DNA from: Hyphomicrobium sp.
GTDB lineage: Bacteria; Pseudomonadota; Alphaproteobacteria; Rhizobiales; Hyphomicrobiaceae
Assembly (NCBI RefSeq): GCF_019744875.1
Contig: NZ_JAIETU010000005.1
Location: 744,001 to 808,000, forward strand
DNA length: 64,000 nt
Direction of reading: 5' to 3'
Part shown: one piece after another, positions 31,324-41,097 of the stretch
How the letters are laid out: each line of letters opens with the position of its first letter
How positions within the stretch are numbered: the first letter of the stretch is position 1
Made by a program: the position numbers and the translations under genes
The notes under the pieces: generated by a model
Databases searched by the model: none
The model's input: only the letters and a program-made list of their open reading frames with translations
What the model was told of the DNA's origin: nothing

Positions 31324-32601
31324 ATGCACCACTTCCACTACAAAGACGGCGTGCTGCACGCCGAAGACGTCAGCCTCGCGCATCTCGCATCGGATGTCGG
31401 GACGCCGTTCTACTGCTATTCCACCGCGACGCTGGAACGGCACTACCGCGTGCTCGAACGCGCGTTTGCCGGGCAGAACGCGACCATCTGCTTTGCGGTC
31501 AAGGCGAACTCCAACCAGGCTGTGCTGGCCACGCTGGCGCGGCTCGGCGCGGGCATGGACGTCGTCTCGGAAGGCGAGCTGCGGCGCGCACGGGCGGCCG
31601 GGACGCCGGCGGACAAGGTGATTTTCGCGGGCGTCGGCAAGACCCGCGAGGAGATGGCCTACGCGCTGGGCGAGGGCATCTGCAGCTTCAACGTCGAAAG
31701 CGAGCCGGAGCTTCATGCGCTGTCGGAGGTCGCGGAGTCGCTCGGCGTGACGGCGCGCGTCGCGATCCGGGTCAATCCGGACGTCGACGCCAAAACGCAC
31801 GCCAAGATTTCGACCGGCAAATCCGAGAACAAGTTCGGCATCCCGTATCTGCGCGCGCCGTCCCTCTACGACGAGGCGCGCAAGCTGCCTTATCTGGACG
31901 TGGCGGGCATTCACATGCACATCGGCAGCCAGATCACGGATCTCGCGCCGTTCCGCGATGCGTTCCGCCTGATGCGCGACCTGATGCTCGAGCTTCGGCG
32001 CGAGGGGCATGCGATCCACCATCTCGATATCGGCGGTGGGCTCGGCGTTCCCTATCGCGGATCGAACGAGGTGCCGCCGCATCCGGACGAGTATGCGGCG
32101 CTGGTGGCCGCGAGCCTCGGCGATCTCGACGCCAAGCTCTATCTGGAACCCGGCCGCATGATCGTCGGCAACGCGGGCGTTCTCGTCACGCGGGTTGTCT
32201 ACGTGAAGGCGGGTGCGGGCAAGCGCTTCACGATCGTGGACGCGGCGATGAACGACCTGCTGCGGCCGACGCTCTACGAGGCCTTTCACGAGGTGTGGCC
32301 GGTTTCGGAGGCGCGCACCTCCGATGCGACGGTGCTGCAGGATATCGTCGGGCCGGTGTGCGAGACGGGCGATTATCTGGCCGTGGAACGCGCGCTGCCG
32401 CCGTTCGAGCCCGAAGAGCTGATGGCGGTGATGACGGCCGGAGCCTACGGCGCAGTGATGTCGTCGACCTACAATACCCGCCGCCTGGTGCCGGAAGTGC
32501 TCGTCAATGGAAGCGCTTACGCCGTGGTGCGGCCGCGGCCGAGCTATGAGGAAATGATCGGGCTGGATCGCCTGCCGCCGTGGATAACGCCCGAGGCCTA
32601 G
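31324..32601 (+). CDS. lysA: Diaminopimelate decarboxylase
   Basis: FAVKANSNQAVL, HMHIGSQITD, EPGRMIVGNAG. Confidence 0.96.
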   Translation: MHHFHYKDGVLHAEDVSLAHLASDVGTPFYCYSTATLERHYRVLERAFAGQNATICFAVKANSNQAVLATLARLGAGMDVVSEGELRRARAAGTPADKVIFAGVGKTREEMAYALGEGICSFNVESEPELHALSEVAESLGVTARVAIRVNPDVDAKTHAKISTGKSENKFGIPYLRAPSLYDEARKLPYLDVAGIHMHIGSQITDLAPFRDAFRLMRDLMLELRREGHAIHHLDIGGGLGVPYRGSNEVPPHPDEYAALVAASLGDLDAKLYLEPGRMIVGNAGVLVTRVVYVKAGAGKRFTIVDAAMNDLLRPTLYEAFHEVWPVSEARTSDATVLQDIVGPVCETGDYLAVERALPPFEPEELMAVMTAGAYGAVMSSTYNTRRLVPEVLVNGSAYAVVRPRPSYEEMIGLDRLPPWITPEA

Positions 32602-32697
32602 AAGGTTGCCCGTGGGGCCGGGCCGGCACGGAAACGGGTGGTGAACGTTAGCTCTTTGTAATGATGCGCCCCGGGCGCTCGTGCTAGGTTTTGAGCA

Positions 32698-35391
32698 ATG
32701 GAACGGGATCCCATTTCGCGTCCGGCCGAACGGGCGTTCGAGCGCAAGATCTGGCGCGCGCGCGTTGCGGTCGCATTTGAGCAAATCTGGCTTCGGCTCT
32801 GGCTGCTGCTGGCCGTGGCGGCGGCGTTTCTGCTCGTGTCTTATGCCGGCCTCTGGCCCCGGCTTCCCGCCTTTGCCCACATGGCGCTGCTGGCCCTGTT
32901 CGGACTCGCTGCGCTCGCGGGCCTGATCTCGCTCACCCGCGTGTCCTGGATTTCGCGCGACGAGGCGATCCGGCGCATCGAGCGCGTCTCGGGCGTGCCG
33001 CATCGGCCGGCCTCATCCTATGAAGATACCGTCAGCGCGCCGTCGTCCGATTCGGCGACGCTCGCGATCTGGCAGGAGCATCGCAACCGCATGGCGGCGA
33101 TGCTCGCGCGGCTGCGTCCGGGGAAGCCCGAGCCGCGGACCGACCGGTTCGATCCGTTCGCGCTTCGCGCGGCGCTCATGCTGGCCATGGTCGGAGTCAC
33201 GGCGCTGCTCGGCCACACGGCTGCCGATCGCGTCCGTTCGGCGTTCACGTTCGGCTCCACGGCGGCGCTCGCGCAGGCGCGTCTCGATGCCTGGCTCACG
33301 CCGCCGACGTACACCGCCAAGCCCCCTGTGATGCTGGCCGACGGCGCCGGGCAGATGCCGGCGGCCGATAAAGGCGCGCCAGCCACCCAGCCCGTCTACG
33401 AAGCGCCGTTCAAGAGCCTGCTGATCGTGCGTGTCGGCGGCATGGGCGACCAGCCGCTCGCCATCGAGGTGCAGCCGGCAGCGGCCAAGGGCGAGCAATC
33501 GCCGGCCGAGCGTGTCGAGTCGAAAGCCGAGAAGGACACCGGCGATCTTAAGGAAGTTCGCTTCGAGATGACCCGGTCGTCGACCGTGCGTGTGCTGTCT
33601 GGCGCGCGCGAGATGGCGCGCTGGACCATTTCGGTGACGCCGGACAAGGTGCCCCAGATTTCGTTGTCGCGCCCTCCTGAGCTGACGCCGCGCGGCTCGC
33701 TCAAGCTCACCTACAAGGTCGAGGACGACTACGGCGTGGTGTCGGCTGGTGCGGATCTCAAGCGCCTCAAGGACGCGCCGCGCGATGCGAGCAAGGCCTG
33801 GGCGCAGGCGCCGGCGCCCAAGGGTCCGCGCGCGCCGCTGATGCGCCCGCCCAAGCTGGAACTGCGTCTGCCGAAGGCGAATTCGACGGAGGCGCATACG
33901 TATTTCGAGATGGCCTCGCATCCGTGGGCCGGGCGCAAGGTCATCATGACGCTGACCGCCAAGGACGCCGCGGGGCAGATCGGCAAAAGCGCCGGGTTCG
34001 AGATGATCCTGCCGGAGCGCAAGTTCACCAAGCCGCTGGCGCGCGCCGTCGTCGAGCAGCGCAAGAAGCTGATGGAAGATAGCCGCTACCGCTCGCCGGT
34101 CGTGGCCGCGCTCGATGCGCTGACGCTCGAGCCGGACGGGTTCATCGAGGACACCAAGGTTTATCTCGGCCTGCGTACGGCGCGCCATCGCCTGCGGGTG
34201 GACCGCACGCGCGCGGGCTTCAAGAGCGTCGTCGACCAGCTCTGGCAGATCGCGCTGCGGATCGAGGACGGCAGCCTGTCGGATGCCGAGCGGGCGCTCA
34301 AGGACGCTCAGGACAAGCTCTCGAAGGCGCTCGAGAACGGCGCGTCCGAGGAAGAGATCAAGCAACTGATGCAGGAGCTGCGTCAGGCGCTCAACGAGTT
34401 CATGAAGCAGTTGGCGCAGGAAAGCGGCGACCAGCAGCAGCAGGATGGCCAGAACCAGGATCAGCAGACGCTCGGGCAGCAGGACCTCGAGCGCATGATG
34501 CAGAACCTCGAAGACATGGCGAAGAGCGGATCGCGCGAGCAGGCGCAGCAGATGCTCTCCGAAATGCAGGATCTCATGGAACGTCTTCAGTCCGGGCGGC
34601 AGGACCAAGCCCAGGCTCAGAAGAACCAAGAGATGATGAAGATGATGGAAGAGCTGGGCGGCATGGTCGGCGACCAGCAGAAGCTCATGGACGAAACGTT
34701 CGGCGAGCAGGGCCAGGAGAAGCCGGAGTCCGGGCAGGGCGGGCAGAAGCCGCCGCCGGGCATGAAGGGCATGGGCGGCGACGGCCAGCAGAAGGATGCG
34801 GGCGGCGGTCCGGAGAGCCAGTCGGGCGAGGCGCAGCAGGGCCGTGGGCAGCGCGGCGGGCAACAGGGCGGGCAGCAAGGTCAGCAGGGCCAGGGCGATC
34901 AGCTCGGGCAGGGTGACAAGCAAGGCGGTCTCGCGGATCTGTCGCAGCGCCAGCGCCAGTTGCGCGATCGCCTGTCGCAACTTCAGAAGAACATGCGCGA
35001 GAAGGGCGGGCCGTCGAGCCAGCAGCTCAAGGACGCGGAAAGCGCCATGGAGAGCGCCGAGGATGCGCTCAATCGCGGCGATGTCGCCGAAGCCACCGAG
35101 CAGCAGTCGCGGGCGCTGGAGCAGATGCGCCAGGGCGCGCAGGACATGGCGCAGGAGATGATGCGGAACATGCCGCAGCGCTATGGCCAGTCCGGCGATA
35201 CGCCGCGCGATCCTCTCGGGCGGCCGCAGCGGTCGCAGGGGCCGGACCTCGGAACGTCCGTCAAGGTGCCGGATCAGATCGACGTGCAGCGTGCGCGCGA
35301 GATCCTGGATGAGCTGCGCCGGCGGCTCGGTGAAGCGCGGCGCGCGCCGGTCGAGCTCGACTATCTGGAACGGCTGCTGCGCCGGTTCTGA
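32698..35391 (+). CDS. TIGR02302/DUF4175-like membrane protein with Gln/Gly-rich low-complexity region
   Basis: About 897 aa, N-terminal TMs, long Q/G-rich stretch (GQRGGQQGGQQGQQGQGDQ) and conserved C-terminus. Confidence 0.8.
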   Translation: MERDPISRPAERAFERKIWRARVAVAFEQIWLRLWLLLAVAAAFLLVSYAGLWPRLPAFAHMALLALFGLAALAGLISLTRVSWISRDEAIRRIERVSGVPHRPASSYEDTVSAPSSDSATLAIWQEHRNRMAAMLARLRPGKPEPRTDRFDPFALRAALMLAMVGVTALLGHTAADRVRSAFTFGSTAALAQARLDAWLTPPTYTAKPPVMLADGAGQMPAADKGAPATQPVYEAPFKSLLIVRVGGMGDQPLAIEVQPAAAKGEQSPAERVESKAEKDTGDLKEVRFEMTRSSTVRVLSGAREMARWTISVTPDKVPQISLSRPPELTPRGSLKLTYKVEDDYGVVSAGADLKRLKDAPRDASKAWAQAPAPKGPRAPLMRPPKLELRLPKANSTEAHTYFEMASHPWAGRKVIMTLTAKDAAGQIGKSAGFEMILPERKFTKPLARAVVEQRKKLMEDSRYRSPVVAALDALTLEPDGFIEDTKVYLGLRTARHRLRVDRTRAGFKSVVDQLWQIALRIEDGSLSDAERALKDAQDKLSKALENGASEEEIKQLMQELRQALNEFMKQLAQESGDQQQQDGQNQDQQTLGQQDLERMMQNLEDMAKSGSREQAQQMLSEMQDLMERLQSGRQDQAQAQKNQEMMKMMEELGGMVGDQQKLMDETFGEQGQEKPESGQGGQKPPPGMKGMGGDGQQKDAGGGPESQSGEAQQGRGQRGGQQGGQQGQQGQGDQLGQGDKQGGLADLSQRQRQLRDRLSQLQKNMREKGGPSSQQLKDAESAMESAEDALNRGDVAEATEQQSRALEQMRQGAQDMAQEMMRNMPQRYGQSGDTPRDPLGRPQRSQGPDLGTSVKVPDQIDVQRAREILDELRRRLGEARRAPVELDYLERLLRRF

Positions 35392-35430
35392 TCGTTGGCG
35401 CGTACCGCACGCGGGGCCTAGCGCCCTAGC

Positions 35431-37137
35431 CTAGGCGACGATGTCGAGAACCATCTGGTCGGCGATGGGGCGGCCGAACTCATCCGTTCCGCGCACGGCG
35501 ACGCGATAGACGCCCGGTGAAAGGTCTTCCGGCAGCGGCGCGGTCCAGATGTGCGATGACGGCGCCGGCTCGACCCAGGCCTTGTAGGCGTGGCGGTCGC
35601 GGGCAAACACGTCGACGACATGCGGATCGGTCAATCGCGCCCGCTGCATGGATTGCGGTGCGCGGTCGATGCCTTCGATTTCAAACGTGAGCTGTGTGCG
35701 CGGGCCGCCGTCGAACACGTCGACGACAAGCTCGGTGTCGCACAGCGAGGATGACCGCAGCGGGCAGTACAGCGCGCCGCTCTGCTCCCGGGCCGTTTCG
35801 TGTTGGCTCGATCGCTTCGACAGCATCATCCGCATCTTCGTCTCACGGCCGCGGCTGACCGGCACGAAACGGGTCGCATAGCGCGCGCCGTCCACGGAAA
35901 GGACGTGAAATCCTTTCGGACTGCCGTCCCGGCTCAGCGCCGTCGGAATGCCCCGCTCGTCGGCAAGCCCGCCCCACCAGCTTCCCGACGCCGCGGTGAG
36001 GACGTGGTGGTGATGCGGCGCGGTTCCCGTGAACCCTTCGTCGCGTCCGAGGTAGTGATGCTCGGTCGTGTGCGAGTGGCCTGCGAAGCTCACAGTGTTC
36101 GGCCGAGCGGAGAGCGTCGCCATGAGCGCGCGCGCGTCGGCCGTGGTCTCGCGCGGATCGTGCGGCGCGTTGAAGCTCGTCAGCGGAATATGCATCGAGA
36201 CGACGACGAGGCGATCTTCCGGCGTGTGGCGAAGTACATTGCCGATGAAGGCAAGCTGATCCGGTCCGATGCGGCCGTGGTATCCTTCGGAGCGAGACAC
36301 ATCGACGTTGTTGAGGATGATGAACGTCGCGGGTCCGTATTCGAAGGCATAGTGCGTCGGGCCGAACACGCGCCGCCAAGTCGTGAATGCCGTCTTGTGG
36401 TCGCGCGCGCCGCCGTCCATGTCGTGATTGCCGGGGCAATGGTGCCACGGCATGCGCAGCGCGCCGAGCATGTCGAGATAGCGCCCGTAGAGCGACAGGT
36501 CGTCGCCCACCACGTCGCCGTGATGGATGCCGAATGCCGCGGGTATGCCGAGGGCGGCGCTGACGATCTCGTCGCGGAAGTAGCCGAGTTCGGCCGCGTT
36601 GGACGGCTGGGTATCCGCAAACAGCAGAACATCGAACGCGGTGGGCTCGTCGCTGCGGCGAAGTGCGAAGTCGAGCAGGCCGTCTCCGGCACGGCGCGAG
36701 AAGTCGGGCACGCCGCCCGGCTTGTGCGCCGTCGTCCAGCCCGATGGCTTGATTAGGAAGATCAGATCGTCGTCGTGGGCTGGCATTGACCAGGTGCCGT
36801 CGGGACCGGTGACGGCGATGTCGCGTCCGTTGGAGACCATCACGCCGGCGATGCCGCTGCGGTGTTGGCCGTCCTTGCGTTCAGTGTCTTCGAAAACAGT
36901 GCCGTGCGCGATTCCGTTCGCGCGTGCGGGCTCGGTCGCGAACAGCACGGGCGTCGCCAGAACGGCCGGGAGTAGTGCGGGAGCGGCAAGGACCGCCGGC
37001 AACAACATGGGAGCGGCAAGAGCCGCTCCGGCGCCCGTGAGCACCGCGCGCCGCGAGGGCGCGCCGAACTCGTTCGGCCCGATGTCGTTGGAGTGCTTCA
37101 CCGCTGCTCCAGCCCCGCTGGGTCGAGTTCCCGTCAT
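35431..37137 (-). CDS. Tat-exported calcineurin-like metallophosphoesterase
   Basis: SRRAVLTGAGAALAAP (Tat-like); FDVLLFADTQ, HHGDVVGD, PGNHDMDGG, FAGHSHTTEHH. Confidence 0.88.
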   Translation of the reverse strand: MTGTRPSGAGAAVKHSNDIGPNEFGAPSRRAVLTGAGAALAAPMLLPAVLAAPALLPAVLATPVLFATEPARANGIAHGTVFEDTERKDGQHRSGIAGVMVSNGRDIAVTGPDGTWSMPAHDDDLIFLIKPSGWTTAHKPGGVPDFSRRAGDGLLDFALRRSDEPTAFDVLLFADTQPSNAAELGYFRDEIVSAALGIPAAFGIHHGDVVGDDLSLYGRYLDMLGALRMPWHHCPGNHDMDGGARDHKTAFTTWRRVFGPTHYAFEYGPATFIILNNVDVSRSEGYHGRIGPDQLAFIGNVLRHTPEDRLVVVSMHIPLTSFNAPHDPRETTADARALMATLSARPNTVSFAGHSHTTEHHYLGRDEGFTGTAPHHHHVLTAASGSWWGGLADERGIPTALSRDGSPKGFHVLSVDGARYATRFVPVSRGRETKMRMMLSKRSSQHETAREQSGALYCPLRSSSLCDTELVVDVFDGGPRTQLTFEIEGIDRAPQSMQRARLTDPHVVDVFARDRHAYKAWVEPAPSSHIWTAPLPEDLSPGVYRVAVRGTDEFGRPIADQMVLDIVA

Positions 37138-37263
37138 CCTGGGCGGGACGGTAGCGATGATTCACGACGGTTCCCGAACAGCACGGTGACTGGTTGATGA
37201 CACCGGGGCCGCTTTGACGCTGCCGGGGCTCTCAGGGTTGGGACGTTTTCGTTGCGGTCCGGA

Positions 37264-38598
37264 CTACGATGGCGCGGGGATTTTCCGCCCCGTCTGGCGC
37301 CGATACACCCATTCCGCCGCGAACGAGGCCGCTGCGATTGCTGCGAGCGCCAGCAGGGCCGCGGGCTGCTGATGGTAAATGTAGGTGCTCAGGATCACGA
37401 ACATCGCGACGCAGGTGAGGAGCGATAGCCAGACGATGATCGCGTTCGCGCCGGTTGTGCCGAGCACGCGCAAGTGGCCGGCATTCACCGCAGCGTAGAC
37501 GAGCAGGAATGCGGCGCTCCCCATCATGGCGATGCCCGAAAGATCGAAGCACAGGATCATCAGGATCACGAGCGCTGCCGTGAGCAGGAGGCCGCCGCTC
37601 GCGCTCCTCCACGGTGTGCGCGTCAGTGCGAGTGGCAGTTCTCCATCGCGGGCGATCATGTAGCAAACGTTGGCCGAGCCGAACAACGTGGCGTTGATAG
37701 CGGAGGCCGTCGAGAACAGGGCGGCCACGGCGATGAGGCGAAAGCCGAACTCGCCGAGAAAAGGCTTTGCCGCTTCGGCCAAGGCGTAGTCGGAGGCGCG
37801 CGCGATCTCGGCGTTCGTCAGATTGCCGGAGACCGTCACGGCGACCGCGAGATAGATGACGATGACGAGCAGCACCGACGTATAGAGCGCGCGCGGCAGC
37901 ATGGTTCGCGGGTTGCGCATGGCGGCGGCGGCGTTCGTCACGAGGCCGAAGCCTTCGTAGCCGATGAAGAGCACGCCCGCTCCGAACAGCACCGATTGCA
38001 TCGGCGGCCAGAGCGTGGGTGAAAGGTTGTCGGGCTTCATGAAAAAGAGACCGGCGGCGGCGAACAGAACCAGGATGGCGACCTTCACGGCCACGACGAT
38101 GGTTTCGCTGCGCCCCATGGCTCGCGCCCCGAACGCGTTGACGACTGTCAGCGCGACGACGGAGCCGACCGCAAGTGCATCTGAGATTACGGGCGATGGA
38201 TCGGTCGTGATGAAGGTTGCGCCGTAGCTTCCGAACGCCGTGGCGTAGAGCGCGAGCGAGATGATGTAACCGGCCCACATGAACAGGTTGATCCCGCCCG
38301 CCAGCACGCCGTCACCGATGCTCCGGACGAGGAAGTGCACCGCGCCGCCCGCGGATGGGAAGGCGGCGCCGAGGCGCGCATACGAGTACGTGGAGAGCAA
38401 GGCCACCACGCCGCCGATGGCGAACGAGAGCCACATGGCGTTTCCGGCCGCCTGGGCCACGACGCCGAGAATTGAGAAGATTCCAGCGCCAACCATTCCG
38501 CCGATGCCGATGGACACGGCTGCGGTCAGGCCGATCTCGCCCGAGCCGTTTTCAGGGCTTGTCTGGCTGGGTGTTGGCCGAGGGGCGGACGTGGCCAT
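37264..38598 (-). CDS. APC-family amino acid permease
   Basis: GIGGMVGAGIFSILGVVAQAAGNAMWLSF..., about 12 hydrophobic segments. Confidence 0.9.
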   Translation of the reverse strand: MATSAPRPTPSQTSPENGSGEIGLTAAVSIGIGGMVGAGIFSILGVVAQAAGNAMWLSFAIGGVVALLSTYSYARLGAAFPSAGGAVHFLVRSIGDGVLAGGINLFMWAGYIISLALYATAFGSYGATFITTDPSPVISDALAVGSVVALTVVNAFGARAMGRSETIVVAVKVAILVLFAAAGLFFMKPDNLSPTLWPPMQSVLFGAGVLFIGYEGFGLVTNAAAAMRNPRTMLPRALYTSVLLVIVIYLAVAVTVSGNLTNAEIARASDYALAEAAKPFLGEFGFRLIAVAALFSTASAINATLFGSANVCYMIARDGELPLALTRTPWRSASGGLLLTAALVILMILCFDLSGIAMMGSAAFLLVYAAVNAGHLRVLGTTGANAIIVWLSLLTCVAMFVILSTYIYHQQPAALLALAAIAAASFAAEWVYRRQTGRKIPAPS

Positions 38599-38630
38599 GA
38601 CGTGGCTTGCTCCCGTCCCTGGCCGCGCGA

Positions 38631-38753
38631 CTACCGCAAGACTGTCGGCGGGTCGCCGACGACGACCGGCGCATCCGCAAACACGAACAGATACGCCAGC
38701 ATCCCGAGGATGCAGGCGACTGCGCCGAACATGATAAAATGCTTTGTATGCAT
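38631..38753 (-). CDS. Predicted 40-aa single-pass membrane peptide upstream of the permease
   Basis: MHTKHFIMFGAVACILGMLAYLFVFADAPVVVGDPPTVLR*; below the ORF-track cutoff; same strand, stop about 33 bp before permease start. Confidence 0.45.
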   Translation of the reverse strand: MHTKHFIMFGAVACILGMLAYLFVFADAPVVVGDPPTVLR

Positions 38754-38826
38754 AGAACGGAGTATCGCCTCGGCGTGCCCGTGCCGCAAGAGCCGATCGG
38801 CGCGATAGAGAGCGCGGCCGCCCGGC

Positions 38827-39783
38827 CTATGGCGCGGCGGCGATGGGTGCGGAGCGGATGCCGAGGCCGAAAATGCCCTGGTGGCTGACGAGGCTCGTCG
38901 ATGCGTAGCCGCCGGGTGGCTCAGTCCCGCTCAGCCAGTTGCGAAACTGGCGCGTGAGGTCGAGCGGCAGCCAGCTTCCGTCCTGCTCGGACAGCGGCAT
39001 CACGTAGGGCGCGAGCGTGAACTTGTATTCGAAGAAGTACGAGACGCGGCGCGTGCGCACTTCGAGGCCGAGCAGCGCCTGCCCGACGGGGCCCGCAACC
39101 TGATACTCGTAGGTGCGCTTGTCGCTGTTGGCCATCTGCACTTCCGCGTGCGGAAGCGAGACGCCGGCGCCGACGCCGACATAGGGCTGCAGTCTGAGGC
39201 CCAGGCTCGGCAGCCGGAACAAGCCGTTGAGGGTCAGCATGTTGTGGCCGTGGCTCGCTTCGAGGCGGCGGAAGATGTCGCGCAGCGTGGCGCGGGCGGG
39301 CGCAGGCGCGCCGTTCAGCGTGCCGGCGAACTCGATTTCCTTCTCCAGGCGCGCGATCGTTTTCGAGTGGGTGAAGTCCAGCATCGTGCCGGTGCGGCCG
39401 TTGCCGAAGCGCACGATGCGCGCGCCGTAGTAGATCGGATTGACGAACGGCTTGCCCTCCCAGTCGACCTGCTTGGCGGTGAAGTCGTGCGTGCCGGTCT
39501 TGGTCAGCTTGACGTCGCTCGGGTAGGTGTACGGCACGCCACCGTAGCCGGCGAACATCCACTCGGCGCCAGGAGGGGCAAGTTTCGCGATTGGCGCGCT
39601 GCTTTGGGCGGTGCTCTCGGCGTGCGGCTCGGCTGACTGCTCCATCGTGGCGGACCATGTCGCGGCGGTGAGGGCGGCAGCAGCGAAGAGCGCGGAGGCG
39701 GCGTCGAATGGAGAGACGCGCGCCGGGGTACGGGATGCCCGGGGAGGATTCGCCGTCCACGCGGCGGCCGAGATGAAATTCAT
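38827..39783 (-). CDS. Outer-membrane beta-barrel protein, possibly lipid A oxidase (LpxQ)-like
   Basis: MFAGYGGVPYTYPSDVKL...YYGARIVRFGN..LDFTHSKTIA...LQPYVGVGAGVSLPHAEVQ...YEYQVAGPVGQALLGLEVR..SYFFEYKF pattern. Confidence 0.55.
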   Translation of the reverse strand: MNFISAAAWTANPPRASRTPARVSPFDAASALFAAAALTAATWSATMEQSAEPHAESTAQSSAPIAKLAPPGAEWMFAGYGGVPYTYPSDVKLTKTGTHDFTAKQVDWEGKPFVNPIYYGARIVRFGNGRTGTMLDFTHSKTIARLEKEIEFAGTLNGAPAPARATLRDIFRRLEASHGHNMLTLNGLFRLPSLGLRLQPYVGVGAGVSLPHAEVQMANSDKRTYEYQVAGPVGQALLGLEVRTRRVSYFFEYKFTLAPYVMPLSEQDGSWLPLDLTRQFRNWLSGTEPPGGYASTSLVSHQGIFGLGIRSAPIAAAP

Positions 39784-39877
39784 CAGTAGTTCCCCCGAGG
39801 TATTTTGCTGTGCCCCGCTGAGTAGCGGATCGCGCCGCGATGCTCAACCATTCCTGCGTCGCGCCCTTGCGCGCCGC

Positions 39878-40951
39878 TCAGGATTGCGGTTTTGCGAGCG
39901 TTTCTAGCATCTTGTAGACGATGCGGATCTGGGCCGCGTCGCGCGTCAGGTAGTTGGCGCCGGTATAGCCCCACCAGTCCCAGCACCCTTGCGGGTTGAC
40001 GGCCGAGACGGAGGCCTGCGGAAACAGAACGATCAGCCGGTTGGTGTCGGCCCAGTTGGCATAGCCCGATTCCTTGATGAACGCCTCGCCGGTGGCGGAC
40101 CGGTTTTGCCCGCACCCGTGGTAGGCGATGTGCACGCGGCAGGTTTCGTCCTTCAGGCATGCAGGGGGAACGTAGACGACGCCGCTCTGCTCCATGCCGT
40201 CGTTGTTCTCGCCTTCGAGAAAGGGGCGCTGGTCGAACTCGGTGAAGGTGCCGGCGGGTGTTGGGCTGCGCGGGGCCAAGTCGCCGTAGATCTGTTTCAG
40301 GACGACGCCGGCCTGATCGTAGTCGCAGTCGACCACGTAAGGATTGCCGGTGTTCTCGCAGGCGAGGCCGTCCGCTTCCGTGACGAAGGCGTGGCCGGCG
40401 GGCAGGTCCGATACGTAGACCATGTTCGCTTCGGGAACGCCGATGCGCTTGTAGTATTCGAAGGCGGCCGCGACGATGGCGGGCACGACGGTGCGATCGT
40501 TCGTGCCGGAGAACAGATAGATGCGGTCGTTCTTCAGGTCTGCGATCGGGTCGATGCGGCCCGCGTCAGCCAGCTTTTCCGTTTTGCGCACGAGCTGGTC
40601 GACATCCGGCACGCCCCACAATGCGAGCGCGTTCAGCATGCAGCCGTTGACGGCTTTCGACAGGTTGAGGATCGCGGCGCCGGGGCCGGGCATGAGGTCG
40701 GCAAATGCGCTTTCGGCGCAGCCGTAGGGGCCGCCCGCGATGATGGCGGCGCCGACCACGATCTTCGAATGAGCGATCTGAAATTGTCCGGCCATGTAGG
40801 CGCCGGACGAAATGCCGGACACCGACGTCTGGGAGAGGTCGGCGGCGAGGTTCGGCAGCGTGGGGAGTTTGGCGTCGTCGGCACGGCACGGGGAGAGCGC
40901 GGCCAGCGCCAGCGCGCCGATCGCCAAGGCTCGTGCGGTCACTGCTCTCAT
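39878..40951 (-). CDS. PHB depolymerase-family secreted esterase
   Basis: Signal peptide; SVSGISSGAYMAGQFQIAHS (GxSxG-like), ..HIAYHGCGQNR.., CWDWWGYTGANYLTRDAAQIRIV. Confidence 0.85.
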   Translation of the reverse strand: MRAVTARALAIGALALAALSPCRADDAKLPTLPNLAADLSQTSVSGISSGAYMAGQFQIAHSKIVVGAAIIAGGPYGCAESAFADLMPGPGAAILNLSKAVNGCMLNALALWGVPDVDQLVRKTEKLADAGRIDPIADLKNDRIYLFSGTNDRTVVPAIVAAAFEYYKRIGVPEANMVYVSDLPAGHAFVTEADGLACENTGNPYVVDCDYDQAGVVLKQIYGDLAPRSPTPAGTFTEFDQRPFLEGENNDGMEQSGVVYVPPACLKDETCRVHIAYHGCGQNRSATGEAFIKESGYANWADTNRLIVLFPQASVSAVNPQGCWDWWGYTGANYLTRDAAQIRIVYKMLETLAKPQS

Positions 40952-41097
40952 CAAGGTGTCACCATCCGGCCGTTCGACGCGTTGCAGCATCGCGCGCTTC
41001 CCGAGGGCCAGATTGCGAGATCGACCAGCGAGCGAGGCTTTCTGATCAGTATCTTAACGCGCTGCGGCGGCGATGGCCATGGCGGCAATTTCGCCCG

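Noticed and set aside
30853-33003. 716-aa minus-strand ORF
   Set aside because: Spans the antisense of lptM, lysA and the start of the DUF4175 gene; shadow ORF.
34420-34930. Gln/Gly-rich repetitive stretch as a possible prion-like or mobile repeat
   Set aside because: Low-complexity Q/G stretches are, to my knowledge, typical of TIGR02302/DUF4175-like proteins; not unusual for the family.
33013-34980. 655-aa minus-strand Leu-rich ORF resembling a membrane protein
   Set aside because: Complement of the Gln/Lys/Glu-rich region of the 32698-35391 gene; the apparent hydrophobicity is an artefact of CAG/CTG complementarity.
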